DNA of 64,000 nt. It comes from Thermoanaerobaculia bacterium (GTDB taxonomy: Bacteria; Acidobacteriota; Thermoanaerobaculia; Multivoradales; JAGPDF01). The stretch is taken from NCBI GenBank assembly GCA_018057705.1, contig JAGPDF010000021.1, positions 1 through 64,000 on the forward strand, written 5' to 3'. Positions 22,265-31,248 of the stretch are shown one piece after another. The notes under the pieces were generated by a model. The model made no database searches. It saw only the letters and a list, made by a program, of their open reading frames with translations, and was not told the DNA's origin. The position numbers were made by a program, and so were the translations under genes. Each line of letters starts with the position of its first letter. Positions within the stretch are counted from its first letter, which is position 1.

Positions 22265-23410
22265 ATGGAAATCGAGCTCAACGAAGAGCAGGTGATGTTG
22301 CGCGACACGGTACGCCGCTTCGCGGCCGAGGTCGTGGCGCCGCGGGCGCGCGAGATCGACGCCAGCGGAGAGTTCCCGATCGCCTACTACCATCAGGCCG
22401 GAGAGCTCGGGCTCGCCGGCGTCTGCGTGCCGGAGGAGTTCGGCGGTGCCGGAATGGACATGGTCTCCTACTGCGTCGCGATCGAGGAGATCAGCCGGGT
22501 CTGCGCGTCGAGCGGCGTGATCCTGTCGGTCAACAACTCGCTGGTCTGCGATCCGCTGATGCGCTACGCGACCGACGAGCAGAAGCGCGAGTTCCTGACA
22601 CCGCTCGCCGCCGGCAAGAAGCTGGGTTGCTTCGCGCTGACCGAGCCCGAGGCCGGGAGCGACGCCGCCGCCCTCAAGACGACGGCGAAGCGTGACGGCG
22701 AGGACTACATCCTCAACGGCAGCAAGGTCTTCATCACCAACGGTACCCACGCCGATACGGCTCTGGTTTTCGCCACCGTCGATCCGGCGCTGAAGCACCG
22801 CGGCATCACGGCTTTCATCGTCGAGATGGACAGTCCCGGGTTCAGCCGCGGTCACCACGAATACAAGCTCGGCGTGCAGGCCTCCGGGACGACGCAGCTC
22901 TACTTCGACAATCTCCGGGTGCCGGCGCGGCAGCGGCTGGCAGACGAGGGGAAGGGCTTCGGGGTGGCGATGTCGACGCTCGACGGCGGGCGCATCGGCA
23001 TCGCGGCGCAGGCGGTCGGCATCGCCCAGGGAGCCTTCGAGGCCGCACTCAAGTACGCCAAGGAGCGCGAGCAGTTCGGGCATCCGATCGCCGACTTCCA
23101 GGCGATCCAGTTCTATCTCGCCGACATGGCGATGGAGCTCGACGCCGCGCGCCTCCTGGTCTACAAGGCGGCCTGGGCGAAAGAGAACACCAAGCGCTGC
23201 ACCCTCGAAGCGGCGCAGGCCAAGCTCTTCGCCTCGGAGATGGCGCAACGGGTGACCAACAAGGCGCTGCAGATCCACGGCGGCTACGGCTACACCCGCG
23301 ACTACGACGTTGAGCGCTTCTTCCGCGATGCCCGCATCACCGAGATTTACGAGGGAACCAGCGAAATCCAGAAGCTGGTCATTGCCGACTCGATCCTCAA
23401 GGGGGGCTGA
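22265..23410 (+). CDS. Acyl-CoA dehydrogenase (short/branched-chain type)
   Basis: This FAD enzyme performs the alpha,beta-desaturation of acyl-CoA and passes electrons to ETF. The three-domain pattern is complete: helical N-terminus, FAD/acyl-binding strand region (CFALTEPEAGSDAAALKTTA), and C-terminal helices with LQIHGGYGYTRDYDVERFFRDARI. The catalytic base is E363 in IYEGTSEIQ. The length of 381 aa fits the butyryl/short-chain group. It is followed after 5 bases by a second, related dehydrogenase. With the nearby B12-dependent mutase this points to short or branched acyl-CoA catabolism; the exact substrate cannot be read from sequence. Confidence 0.93.
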   Translation: MEIELNEEQVMLRDTVRRFAAEVVAPRAREIDASGEFPIAYYHQAGELGLAGVCVPEEFGGAGMDMVSYCVAIEEISRVCASSGVILSVNNSLVCDPLMRYATDEQKREFLTPLAAGKKLGCFALTEPEAGSDAAALKTTAKRDGEDYILNGSKVFITNGTHADTALVFATVDPALKHRGITAFIVEMDSPGFSRGHHEYKLGVQASGTTQLYFDNLRVPARQRLADEGKGFGVAMSTLDGGRIGIAAQAVGIAQGAFEAALKYAKEREQFGHPIADFQAIQFYLADMAMELDAARLLVYKAAWAKENTKRCTLEAAQAKLFASEMAQRVTNKALQIHGGYGYTRDYDVERFFRDARITEIYEGTSEIQKLVIADSILKGG

Positions 23411-23415
23411 CTCCC

Positions 23416-24561
23416 TTGACGGTCGACTTCTCTTTCTCGGAGGAGCAGGACCTTCTGCGCCAGGAGATCCGCCGGTTCGCCGTCGAACGGATCCTCCCCG
23501 GCGTCGGCGAGCGGGACCGTACCCATACCTTCCCGGCGGAGCTGCTGCGCGAGGTGGGGGAGATGGGCCTCCTCGGAATGCTCGTCGAGGACCGCTACGG
23601 CGGGACGGGCTTCGACCCGCTCTCCTACTGCCTCGCCGTCGAGGAGATCTCGCGCATCTGCCCGTCGATCGGCGTCACGATGAGCGTCTCGAACTCCGTC
23701 TGCTGCTGGCCGATCGCGAAGTTCGGCAGCGAGGAGATCAAGGAGCGGTTCCTGCCGGACCTTGCGAGCGGACGCAAGCTCGGGGGCTTCTGCCTGACCG
23801 AAGCCGGTTCGGGAAGCGACGCCGGAGCGATGCTCTCGACCGCCCGGCGGGACGGAAACGACTACGTTCTCGATGGCGCCAAGGTCTGGATCACCAACGC
23901 CGGAGTCGCCGGGACCTTCGTCGTCATGGCGAAAACCGAGCCGCAGGCCGGGAAGCGCGGCATCTCGGCATTCGTCGTCGATGCCGCCTCGCCCGGCATC
24001 CAGATCGGCCGGCCGGAAGCGAAGCTGGGCCTGCGCGCTTCGGTGACGGCGGCGGTGACCTTCACCGAGTGCCGGGTTCCCGCCCGCCAGCTCCTCGGCG
24101 CCGAGGGCAGTGGCTTCAAGATCGCCCTCGCGACGCTCGACCACTCGCGCCTGGGAATCGCGGCGCAGGCGGTGGGCATGCACCAGCGCGCCCTCGAGCT
24201 CGCCGTCGCCTACGCGCAAGAGCGGGTGCAGTTCGGCATCGCCATCTCGGGGCACCAGGCGATCCAGTTCCAGCTCGCGCGCATGGCGACCGAGCTCGCC
24301 GCGTCGCGCGCGCTCCTCTGGCACGCCGCGGCCTCCGAGAAGAGCTCGGAGGCCGGGCGGCTGGCGGCGGAGGCCAAGGCCTACGCCAGCGAAGCCGCCA
24401 ACCGGGCCGTCTGGGACGCCCTGCAGATCCACGGTGGCAACGGCTGCAGCGAGGAGTACGAGATCGCCCGGCTCTACCGCGATGTCCGGGTGACGACGAT
24501 CTACGAAGGCACGAGCGAGATGCAGCGTCTCGTGATCGCCCGGCACCTGCTGGGCACGTGA
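23416..24561 (+). CDS. Acyl-CoA dehydrogenase (second copy)
   Basis: This is a paralogue of the preceding gene with the same length and layout: FCLTEAGSGSDAGAMLSTA flavin-binding block, LQIHGGNGCSEEYEIARLYRDVRV, and catalytic E364 in IYEGTSEMQRL. Compared with the first copy it is clearly diverged (for example CCWP around residue 96), so a different acyl chain is likely. The start is TTG 23416, only 5 bases after the first copy. Its stop overlaps the GTG of the glycosyltransferase (GTGA). Confidence 0.93.
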   Translation: MTVDFSFSEEQDLLRQEIRRFAVERILPGVGERDRTHTFPAELLREVGEMGLLGMLVEDRYGGTGFDPLSYCLAVEEISRICPSIGVTMSVSNSVCCWPIAKFGSEEIKERFLPDLASGRKLGGFCLTEAGSGSDAGAMLSTARRDGNDYVLDGAKVWITNAGVAGTFVVMAKTEPQAGKRGISAFVVDAASPGIQIGRPEAKLGLRASVTAAVTFTECRVPARQLLGAEGSGFKIALATLDHSRLGIAAQAVGMHQRALELAVAYAQERVQFGIAISGHQAIQFQLARMATELAASRALLWHAAASEKSSEAGRLAAEAKAYASEAANRAVWDALQIHGGNGCSEEYEIARLYRDVRVTTIYEGTSEMQRLVIARHLLGT

Positions 24562-25517
24562 GCCGAAAGCCGGGTCCGGCAGCGGCTGCCGGAGAGTCTC
24601 CGGCGCCGCGCCTTCGTCCGAAGGTTCTGGCGATCGTGCTCAACTACAACGGTCGCGAGATGACGCTCGCCACGGTCGCGAGCCTCCTCGCGCTCGACTA
24701 CCCCGAGCTCGGCATCCTGGTCGTCGACAACGGCTCGACGGACGGCTCCGACGCCGCCGTCGCGGCGGCCTTCCCGGCCGTGCGGCGGCTGCGCACGGCG
24801 GAGAATCTGGGCATCTCCGGGGGGCTGAATCTCGGTTTCCGGGTCGGTCTCGCCGAGGGCTGGGACTTCCTGATGCCGATGAACAACGACATCGAAGTGG
24901 CGCCGGACCTCCTGCGCGAGCTCGTCGCCGCAGCCGCCGACGATCCGACGATCGGCTGCGCGGGGCCGAAGTGCTTCTACTTCTTCGGCGACCGCAACCG
25001 GATCTGGTCGGCTGGCGGGACCCTCCGGTTCCGCGAGTCGGTGACCCGCGAACGGGGCATGGGGGAGCTCGATCGTGGCCGCTTCGACCGCGACGGCGAG
25101 GTCGACTACGTCAACGGGGCCCTGATGCTGATCCGCCGCGAGGCGATGCTCGCCACGGGTCTCTGGGATCCCGTCTACCATGTCTCGGTCGAGGACGCCG
25201 ACTGGTGCGTGCGCATGAAGCGGGCCGGGTTCCGCTGTTGGTACGCCCACCGGGCGCGCCTCTGGCACATGGTCTCGCCGACCACCGGAGGGTACACGGC
25301 AGGGCGGACCTTCCGCACCGGCCGCTCGACGGCGATCTTCGTGCGCAAGTACGCCGGCCTGGCCGGCTGGGCGGGATTCCTCTTCTGGACCGCGGTGGCG
25401 ATTCCAGCCGCGCTGCTGCGCGAGTTGCCGCGCCGGAACGCCGCCGCTGTCGTGGCGAAGTTCCGCGGCGTGCTCGCGGGGCTTCGCGCCCCGCTGCCGG
25501 ACCCCCCGGAAGCCTGA
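24558..25517 (+). CDS. Family 2 glycosyltransferase (rhamnosyltransferase-like)
   Basis: This is a GT-A fold glycosyltransferase. The N-terminal block (LAIVLNYNGREMTLATVASL then ILVVDNGSTDGS), the DxD-like NND motif (MPMNNDIEV), and the ED acceptor motif (HVSVEDADWCVRMKRAGF) are of the WbbL-like rhamnosyltransferase group. The C-terminus has a short hydrophobic stretch (LAGWAGFLFWTAVAIPAALL) that may associate with the membrane. It starts at GTG 24558, overlapping the dehydrogenase stop, and has 319 aa. Sugar donor and acceptor are unknown; the link to fatty-acid genes may be only positional. Confidence 0.88.
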   Translation: MSRKPGPAAAAGESPAPRLRPKVLAIVLNYNGREMTLATVASLLALDYPELGILVVDNGSTDGSDAAVAAAFPAVRRLRTAENLGISGGLNLGFRVGLAEGWDFLMPMNNDIEVAPDLLRELVAAAADDPTIGCAGPKCFYFFGDRNRIWSAGGTLRFRESVTRERGMGELDRGRFDRDGEVDYVNGALMLIRREAMLATGLWDPVYHVSVEDADWCVRMKRAGFRCWYAHRARLWHMVSPTTGGYTAGRTFRTGRSTAIFVRKYAGLAGWAGFLFWTAVAIPAALLRELPRRNAAAVVAKFRGVLAGLRAPLPDPPEA

Positions 25518-25610
25518 GACGGGCGATCCTCCCGCCCGGGCCGGAATTGCCCGGCTGAGCGCCCGGAGCCTTATACTCACTCGTCCGCAGGAACCGAGGA
25601 GAACCCGATC

Positions 25611-27347
<1,737 letters not shown>

Positions 27348-27354
27348 GGGCGCG

Positions 27355-27852
27355 ATGAGCTCGCTCCTGCCGACGGTTCGCGGACTGATCGCCTACACCA
27401 TCTGGGCCGACCGCACGGTGCTCGCGGAGTTGGGCAGCGTGCGTGCCGAAGACCTGACGCGCGAGACCGGGACGAGTTTCGGCTCGGTGCTCGGGACGAT
27501 GGCCCACATCCTCGGCTCCGAGCAGCTCTGGCTCTCCCGATTCCTGGGAATTCCGCTCGGGCGCGTCCCGAGCATCGACGACTTCCCGACACTCGAAGCG
27601 CTCAGGGCAACGTACGAGGACTTCTGGCCGCAGATGGAGTTCTTCCTCGCCTCGCTGGCCGAGGAACAGCTCGACCAGGAGTTCACCTGGACGAACCTGG
27701 CGGGCGAGACGCACACAGCACCCTTCCGGCAGGTCCTGCTGCATTTCGTGAATCACGCAACCTACCACCGCGGGCAGGTGGTCAGTCTGCTGCGGCAGTT
27801 GGGCTATATCCCGCCGCATACCGATCTTGTCTATTTTCGGGGTGCCTTCTGA
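27355..27852 (+). CDS. DinB family protein
   Basis: This is a four-helix-bundle protein of the DinB/YfiT superfamily, often metal-dependent enzymes or thiol transferases. Candidate metal ligands are the His in MAHILGSEQLWL and the two His of VNHATYHRGQ near the C-terminus, the usual three-His set. It has 165 aa and starts 7 bases after the mutase stop, so it is in the same operon. The reaction is unknown. Confidence 0.88.
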   Translation: MSSLLPTVRGLIAYTIWADRTVLAELGSVRAEDLTRETGTSFGSVLGTMAHILGSEQLWLSRFLGIPLGRVPSIDDFPTLEALRATYEDFWPQMEFFLASLAEEQLDQEFTWTNLAGETHTAPFRQVLLHFVNHATYHRGQVVSLLRQLGYIPPHTDLVYFRGAF

Positions 27853-29777
27853 CGCCGAGACCCGGGCAGCTCAGCGCCCTCCTCGCCAGTCTCGCCTGCC
27901 TCGCCAGCCTCGCTTGCCCGGGCCCCAGGGCCGAGACGCGCAGCGCGCGGCTCCTCGATCCCGGCTGGGTTCCCGAAGTCACCTGGCCCGCGGGGGTCGT
28001 GCTGCCGGAGTCGGGCCTGCGCCCTGGGGACGACCTTGCGACCGTCGATCCGGCCGGTCCCGCCCATGTAGCCCGGGTGCGGCTCGGCGAGGTCTTCACG
28101 CGCGAGGAGCGCCTGGCGCTCGTCGCTCCTCCCGGCTCGGTCTACCGCTACACGATGACGGTACCGGCCGCCGGGCGCCTGCGATTCGGACTGGGGGTCC
28201 TCGACAGTGCGGCGAAGGGTGGAGCCGTGCAGATGCAGGTCCGGATCGGAAAGCGCGGGGCCGTCGCCGAACCGATTCTCGACCGCAAAGTCGCCGCCGA
28301 AGTCCCCGGACGCTGGCACGACGAGGAGCTCGACCTCGCCGCCTGGGGTGGCCAGGAGGTCACGCTCGAGCTCGCGGCGCTTGCGGGCGCTTCCGAAGGC
28401 CTCTTAGGCGCCTGGTCGTCGCCTCTCCTCTCGGTCGGCTCGTCCGCTGGCGGGCAGAACTCCGGCACGGTAGGCGGTGTCGGCGGCGGCTCCGGTGCGA
28501 AGCGCCCCAACATCGTCTGGATCAGCCTCGACACGCTGCGTGCCGACCACCTCGGCACCTATGGCTACGAGCGTCCGACCTCGCCCAATCTCGATGCTTT
28601 CGCCGCTCGCAGCTTGCGTTTCGACTGGGCGATCAGCCAGGCGCCGTGGACGCGCCCGTCGCACCGTTCGATGCTCACCGGCGTCTACCCGGCGTCGCGC
28701 GGCGGGCTCGACTCGCCGATGATCGGCGAGGTGCTCTACCGTGCCGGCTACCAGACCTTCGCCGTCACCGGTGGGGGACAGGTCGACTCGACGCTCGGCT
28801 TCGATCGCGGTTTCGAGATCTACCGGGTCGACGACTGGATCCACCAGCCGAGCCGGATCGTCGAGTGGGTCCGGTCGCGCTCCGAGCGGCCCTATTTCCT
28901 GTTCCTGCACTGCTACGAAACCCATGAACCCTATACCCACACGCGCTTCGCCGAAGGGATGCCGTCGGGGCGGCTGGCGGGCGAGTTCTCCAAGGAGATC
29001 TGGAACCGGCTCCGCAAGCGCTTCTCCGAGGAGGAGATGCGCTACGCCGAAGCGCTCTACGACGGCGACATCGCCTACACCGACGCCCGGATCGGAGAGT
29101 TCTTCTCCGGCTTCGAGGGCGCCGGCGAACTCGCGGATTCCATCATCATCGTGACCAGCGATCACGGCGAGCAGTTCTGGGAACACGGCTCCTGGGGGCA
29201 TGGGCAGAACCTGCACGACCACCAGATCCACGTTCCGCTGCTGGTCTTCCTGCCCGAGTCGGTGAAAGCGGAGCTGGCCCTGAAGAGCCGCGGCAAGGGG
29301 AAGGGCCAGCCGGTGACGCAGGGCGCGATCGAGGACCAGGTCGAGCTCATCGACCTCTATCCGACGCTGCTCGAGCTCATCGGGGTCGGGATGGACGGCC
29401 CGGTGAACGGGCGTAGCCTCGTCTCCGTGCTGGCGGGGCAGGGTTCCCTCCCCGACCGCGAGGCCTTCGCCGAGCACACCAACATCAAGGAGAACGAGCA
29501 AAAGGCGTTGCGCACGCCGCGCTACAAGTTCATGGTCTCGATTCCGCGCAAGTCCTCCGCTGCCACCGGCGAGAGCTACGAGCTCTTCGACCTCAAGCGC
29601 GATCCAGGCGAGCAGAAGAACCTGGCGCCGGGCCTCCCTGCGAAGGTGGTCGAGCTGCGCGCCAAGCTCGGCCGGATCATGGACGGAAGCGATACCGCCC
29701 GGGACGAAGAGGTTCCGGCCGACATCGACGAGGCCCTGCGGGAGCAGCTCAAGGCGCTGGGATACATCGGCAACTGA
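27849..29777 (+). CDS. Exported sulfatase-fold (alkaline phosphatase superfamily) hydrolase with Thr nucleophile
   Basis: The C-terminal two thirds are an alkaline-phosphatase-superfamily catalytic domain: NIVWISLDTLRADHLG (metal Asp), APWTRPSHRSMLTG at the nucleophile, TSDHGEQFWEHGSWGHG (metal Asp/His). The nucleophile position is Thr (codon at 28650), not Cys or Ser, so it cannot form formylglycine and true sulfatase action is doubtful; phosphotransferases of the fold use Thr. The first conventional start is GTG 27999. In-frame codons from CTG 27849 encode a convincing signal or lipoprotein leader (LSALLASLACLASLAC) and overlap the DinB stop as CTGA after GGGGTG, so I annotate from there. 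An N-terminal beta-rich domain precedes a Gly-rich linker. Confidence 0.82.
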   Translation: MTPRPGQLSALLASLACLASLACPGPRAETRSARLLDPGWVPEVTWPAGVVLPESGLRPGDDLATVDPAGPAHVARVRLGEVFTREERLALVAPPGSVYRYTMTVPAAGRLRFGLGVLDSAAKGGAVQMQVRIGKRGAVAEPILDRKVAAEVPGRWHDEELDLAAWGGQEVTLELAALAGASEGLLGAWSSPLLSVGSSAGGQNSGTVGGVGGGSGAKRPNIVWISLDTLRADHLGTYGYERPTSPNLDAFAARSLRFDWAISQAPWTRPSHRSMLTGVYPASRGGLDSPMIGEVLYRAGYQTFAVTGGGQVDSTLGFDRGFEIYRVDDWIHQPSRIVEWVRSRSERPYFLFLHCYETHEPYTHTRFAEGMPSGRLAGEFSKEIWNRLRKRFSEEEMRYAEALYDGDIAYTDARIGEFFSGFEGAGELADSIIIVTSDHGEQFWEHGSWGHGQNLHDHQIHVPLLVFLPESVKAELALKSRGKGKGQPVTQGAIEDQVELIDLYPTLLELIGVGMDGPVNGRSLVSVLAGQGSLPDREAFAEHTNIKENEQKALRTPRYKFMVSIPRKSSAATGESYELFDLKRDPGEQKNLAPGLPAKVVELRAKLGRIMDGSDTARDEEVPADIDEALREQLKALGYIGN

Positions 29778-29803
29778 CGCCCCCTAAATTCCGATTCCCC
29801 TGT

Positions 29804-29809
29804 TAGAAT
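29804..29809 (+). promoter_or_regulatory. Candidate extended -10, leaderless start of the B12 subunit
   Basis: TGTTAGAAT gives an extended -10 (TGn plus TAGAAT) ending 7 bases before ATG 29817, so transcription would start at the ATG itself. No Shine-Dalgarno is present before this ATG. Confidence 0.5.
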
Positions 29810-29816
29810 CAAGCGG

Positions 29817-30218
29817 ATGGCCGACATGAGCAGACGAATCCTGATCGCCAAGCCCGGCTTGGACGGGCACGACCGCGGCGCCAAAGTGGTGGCCCGCGCC
29901 CTCCGCGACGCCGGTTTCGAAGTGATCTACACCGGCCTGCGCCAGACCCCTGAGCAGATCGCTTCCGCCGCCGTGCAGGAAGATGTCGATGCGGTCGGAC
30001 TCTCGATTCTCTCCGGAGCGCACAACCGGCTCCTGCCCGAGATCACCCGTCTGCTGCGCGAGGCCGGAGCTCCCGAGATGCTGGTGTTCGCGGGCGGCAT
30101 CATTCCCGATCGCGATGTCGCGGCGTTGAAGCAGGCAGGAATCGACCAGATCTTTCTTCCGGGGACCAACACCGGCGATATTGTGAAGTATCTCGAACAG
30201 CGCCTCGTTCGAGCCTGA
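29817..30218 (+). CDS. Cobalamin-binding small subunit of acyl-CoA mutase
   Basis: This is a 133-aa Rossmann-like B12-binding domain. H18 in GLDGHDRG is the DxHxxG lower axial ligand to cobalt. [14 protein letters not shown] and [16 protein letters not shown] complete the nucleotide-tail binding site. It is the partner of the large subunit at 25611, separated from it by the DinB and sulfatase-fold genes. Split subunits of this type are known for isobutyryl-CoA, 2-hydroxyisobutyryl-CoA and archaeal methylmalonyl-CoA mutases. The MeaB-type chaperone GTPase is not in the window. Confidence 0.93.
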   Translation: MADMSRRILIAKPGLDGHDRGAKVVARALRDAGFEVIYTGLRQTPEQIASAAVQEDVDAVGLSILSGAHNRLLPEITRLLREAGAPEMLVFAGGIIPDRDVAALKQAGIDQIFLPGTNTGDIVKYLEQRLVRA

Positions 30219-30273
30219 ACAGAGGGTCTCCCGCAGCATGGGCCAGGCGCCCCGGGAGCGACTCGGAGGAGCA

Positions 30274-31146
30274 ATGACGAAGACGATTCTCCTGGCAGAC
30301 GACAGTGTCACCATCCAGAAGGTGGTCGAACTGACCTTTATGGACGAGGACTTTCACGTCACTGCGGTGTCGAACGGAGCGGAGGCGATCGCGCGCCTCG
30401 GCGAGACCCGGCCGGATGTGGTCATCACGGACGTGCACATGCCGGGTGCCAACGGTTTCGAGGTCTGCAGGCGCTCGAAGGAGCTCTATCCCGCGGTGCC
30501 CGTGCTGCTGCTCGTCGGCACGTTCGAGGGCTTCGACGCCGACGAGGCGGTGCGCTGTGGAGCCGATGGCCACCTGAAGAAGCCGTTCGATTCCCAGGAG
30601 CTGATGCGTCGCGTGCGTGAGCTGGCCTCGGCGCCCTCCCGTTCCGTGCCGGTTCCTCCGGCGACGCCCGACTTCGCGTCGTTCGCGGTCCCCGCGGAGG
30701 CTGCGGTTTCGGCGACGGGGTCGGCATCGGACGCCGCGCCAGAACTGGCCGCCGACGACATCTATGCCCTGCCGACGCCCGCGGAGGATCTCTGGGAGCC
30801 GATCGCGGAAGAGATCCCGGTGCAGGACTCGCCCGGCATGTACGCCCCCGCGGAGTCCCTCGCGGACACGGCCACCCGTTTCGTCGCCGTGCAGAGCACG
30901 CCGGAGGCGCTCCCACCCGGGGTTTCGTCCTACTTCGAGGCGGCCGAGCCGGCGGGCGCCGCGTTGGCGCCGGTGGCAGCCGCGGGAGCCGCGCTCTCGG
31001 ACGCCGACATCGATCGAATCGCCCGCAGGATGGTCGAGTTGGTCGGGGACAAGGCGGTGCGGGACGTCGCCTGGGAGGTCGTCCCCGACCTCGCCGAAGT
31101 GCTCCTGAAGAGCCGCATTCGCGAACTGGAATCTTCTATCGACTAG
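30274..31146 (+). CDS. Response regulator with C-terminal helical domain
   Basis: An N-terminal CheY-like receiver starts KTILLADDSVTIQKVVELTF, with the phospho-acceptor Asp in VVITDVHMPGANG and the conserved Lys in LKKPFD. It is followed by an Ala/Pro/Glu-rich linker of about 100 residues and a C-terminal helical segment (DADIDRIARRMVELVGDKAVRDVAWEVVPDLAEVLLKSRI). There is no DNA-binding domain, so output is probably by protein contact. A similar tail occurs, to my knowledge, in response regulators of Acidobacteriota and delta-type proteobacteria. ATG 30274 has GGAGGA upstream; an earlier in-frame start at 30238 lacks support. 290 aa. Confidence 0.88.
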   Translation: MTKTILLADDSVTIQKVVELTFMDEDFHVTAVSNGAEAIARLGETRPDVVITDVHMPGANGFEVCRRSKELYPAVPVLLLVGTFEGFDADEAVRCGADGHLKKPFDSQELMRRVRELASAPSRSVPVPPATPDFASFAVPAEAAVSATGSASDAAPELAADDIYALPTPAEDLWEPIAEEIPVQDSPGMYAPAESLADTATRFVAVQSTPEALPPGVSSYFEAAEPAGAALAPVAAAGAALSDADIDRIARRMVELVGDKAVRDVAWEVVPDLAEVLLKSRIRELESSID

Positions 31147-31151
31147 TTTTC

Positions 31152-31197
31152 CGGGCCGGCGCTCTCTCTGCGGAGACGAGCCTTGCCGGCCGGCCCG
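31152..31197 (+). terminator. Possible terminator after the response regulator
   Basis: CGGGCCGGC (31152-31160) pairs with GCCGGCCCG (31189-31197) around a 28-base loop and is followed by only three T residues. It is weak as an intrinsic terminator. If used, it also argues that valS begins downstream of the TTG at 31183. Confidence 0.35.
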
Positions 31198-31248
31198 TTT
31201 CCGGCGTCCTCGACCGGTCGCCTCATGAGGACGACTCCGATCAGCGAG

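Noticed and set aside
25536-25554. Hairpin CCGGGC/GCCCGG after the glycosyltransferase as a terminator
   Set aside because: The stem is six base pairs with no T-run; too weak to call.
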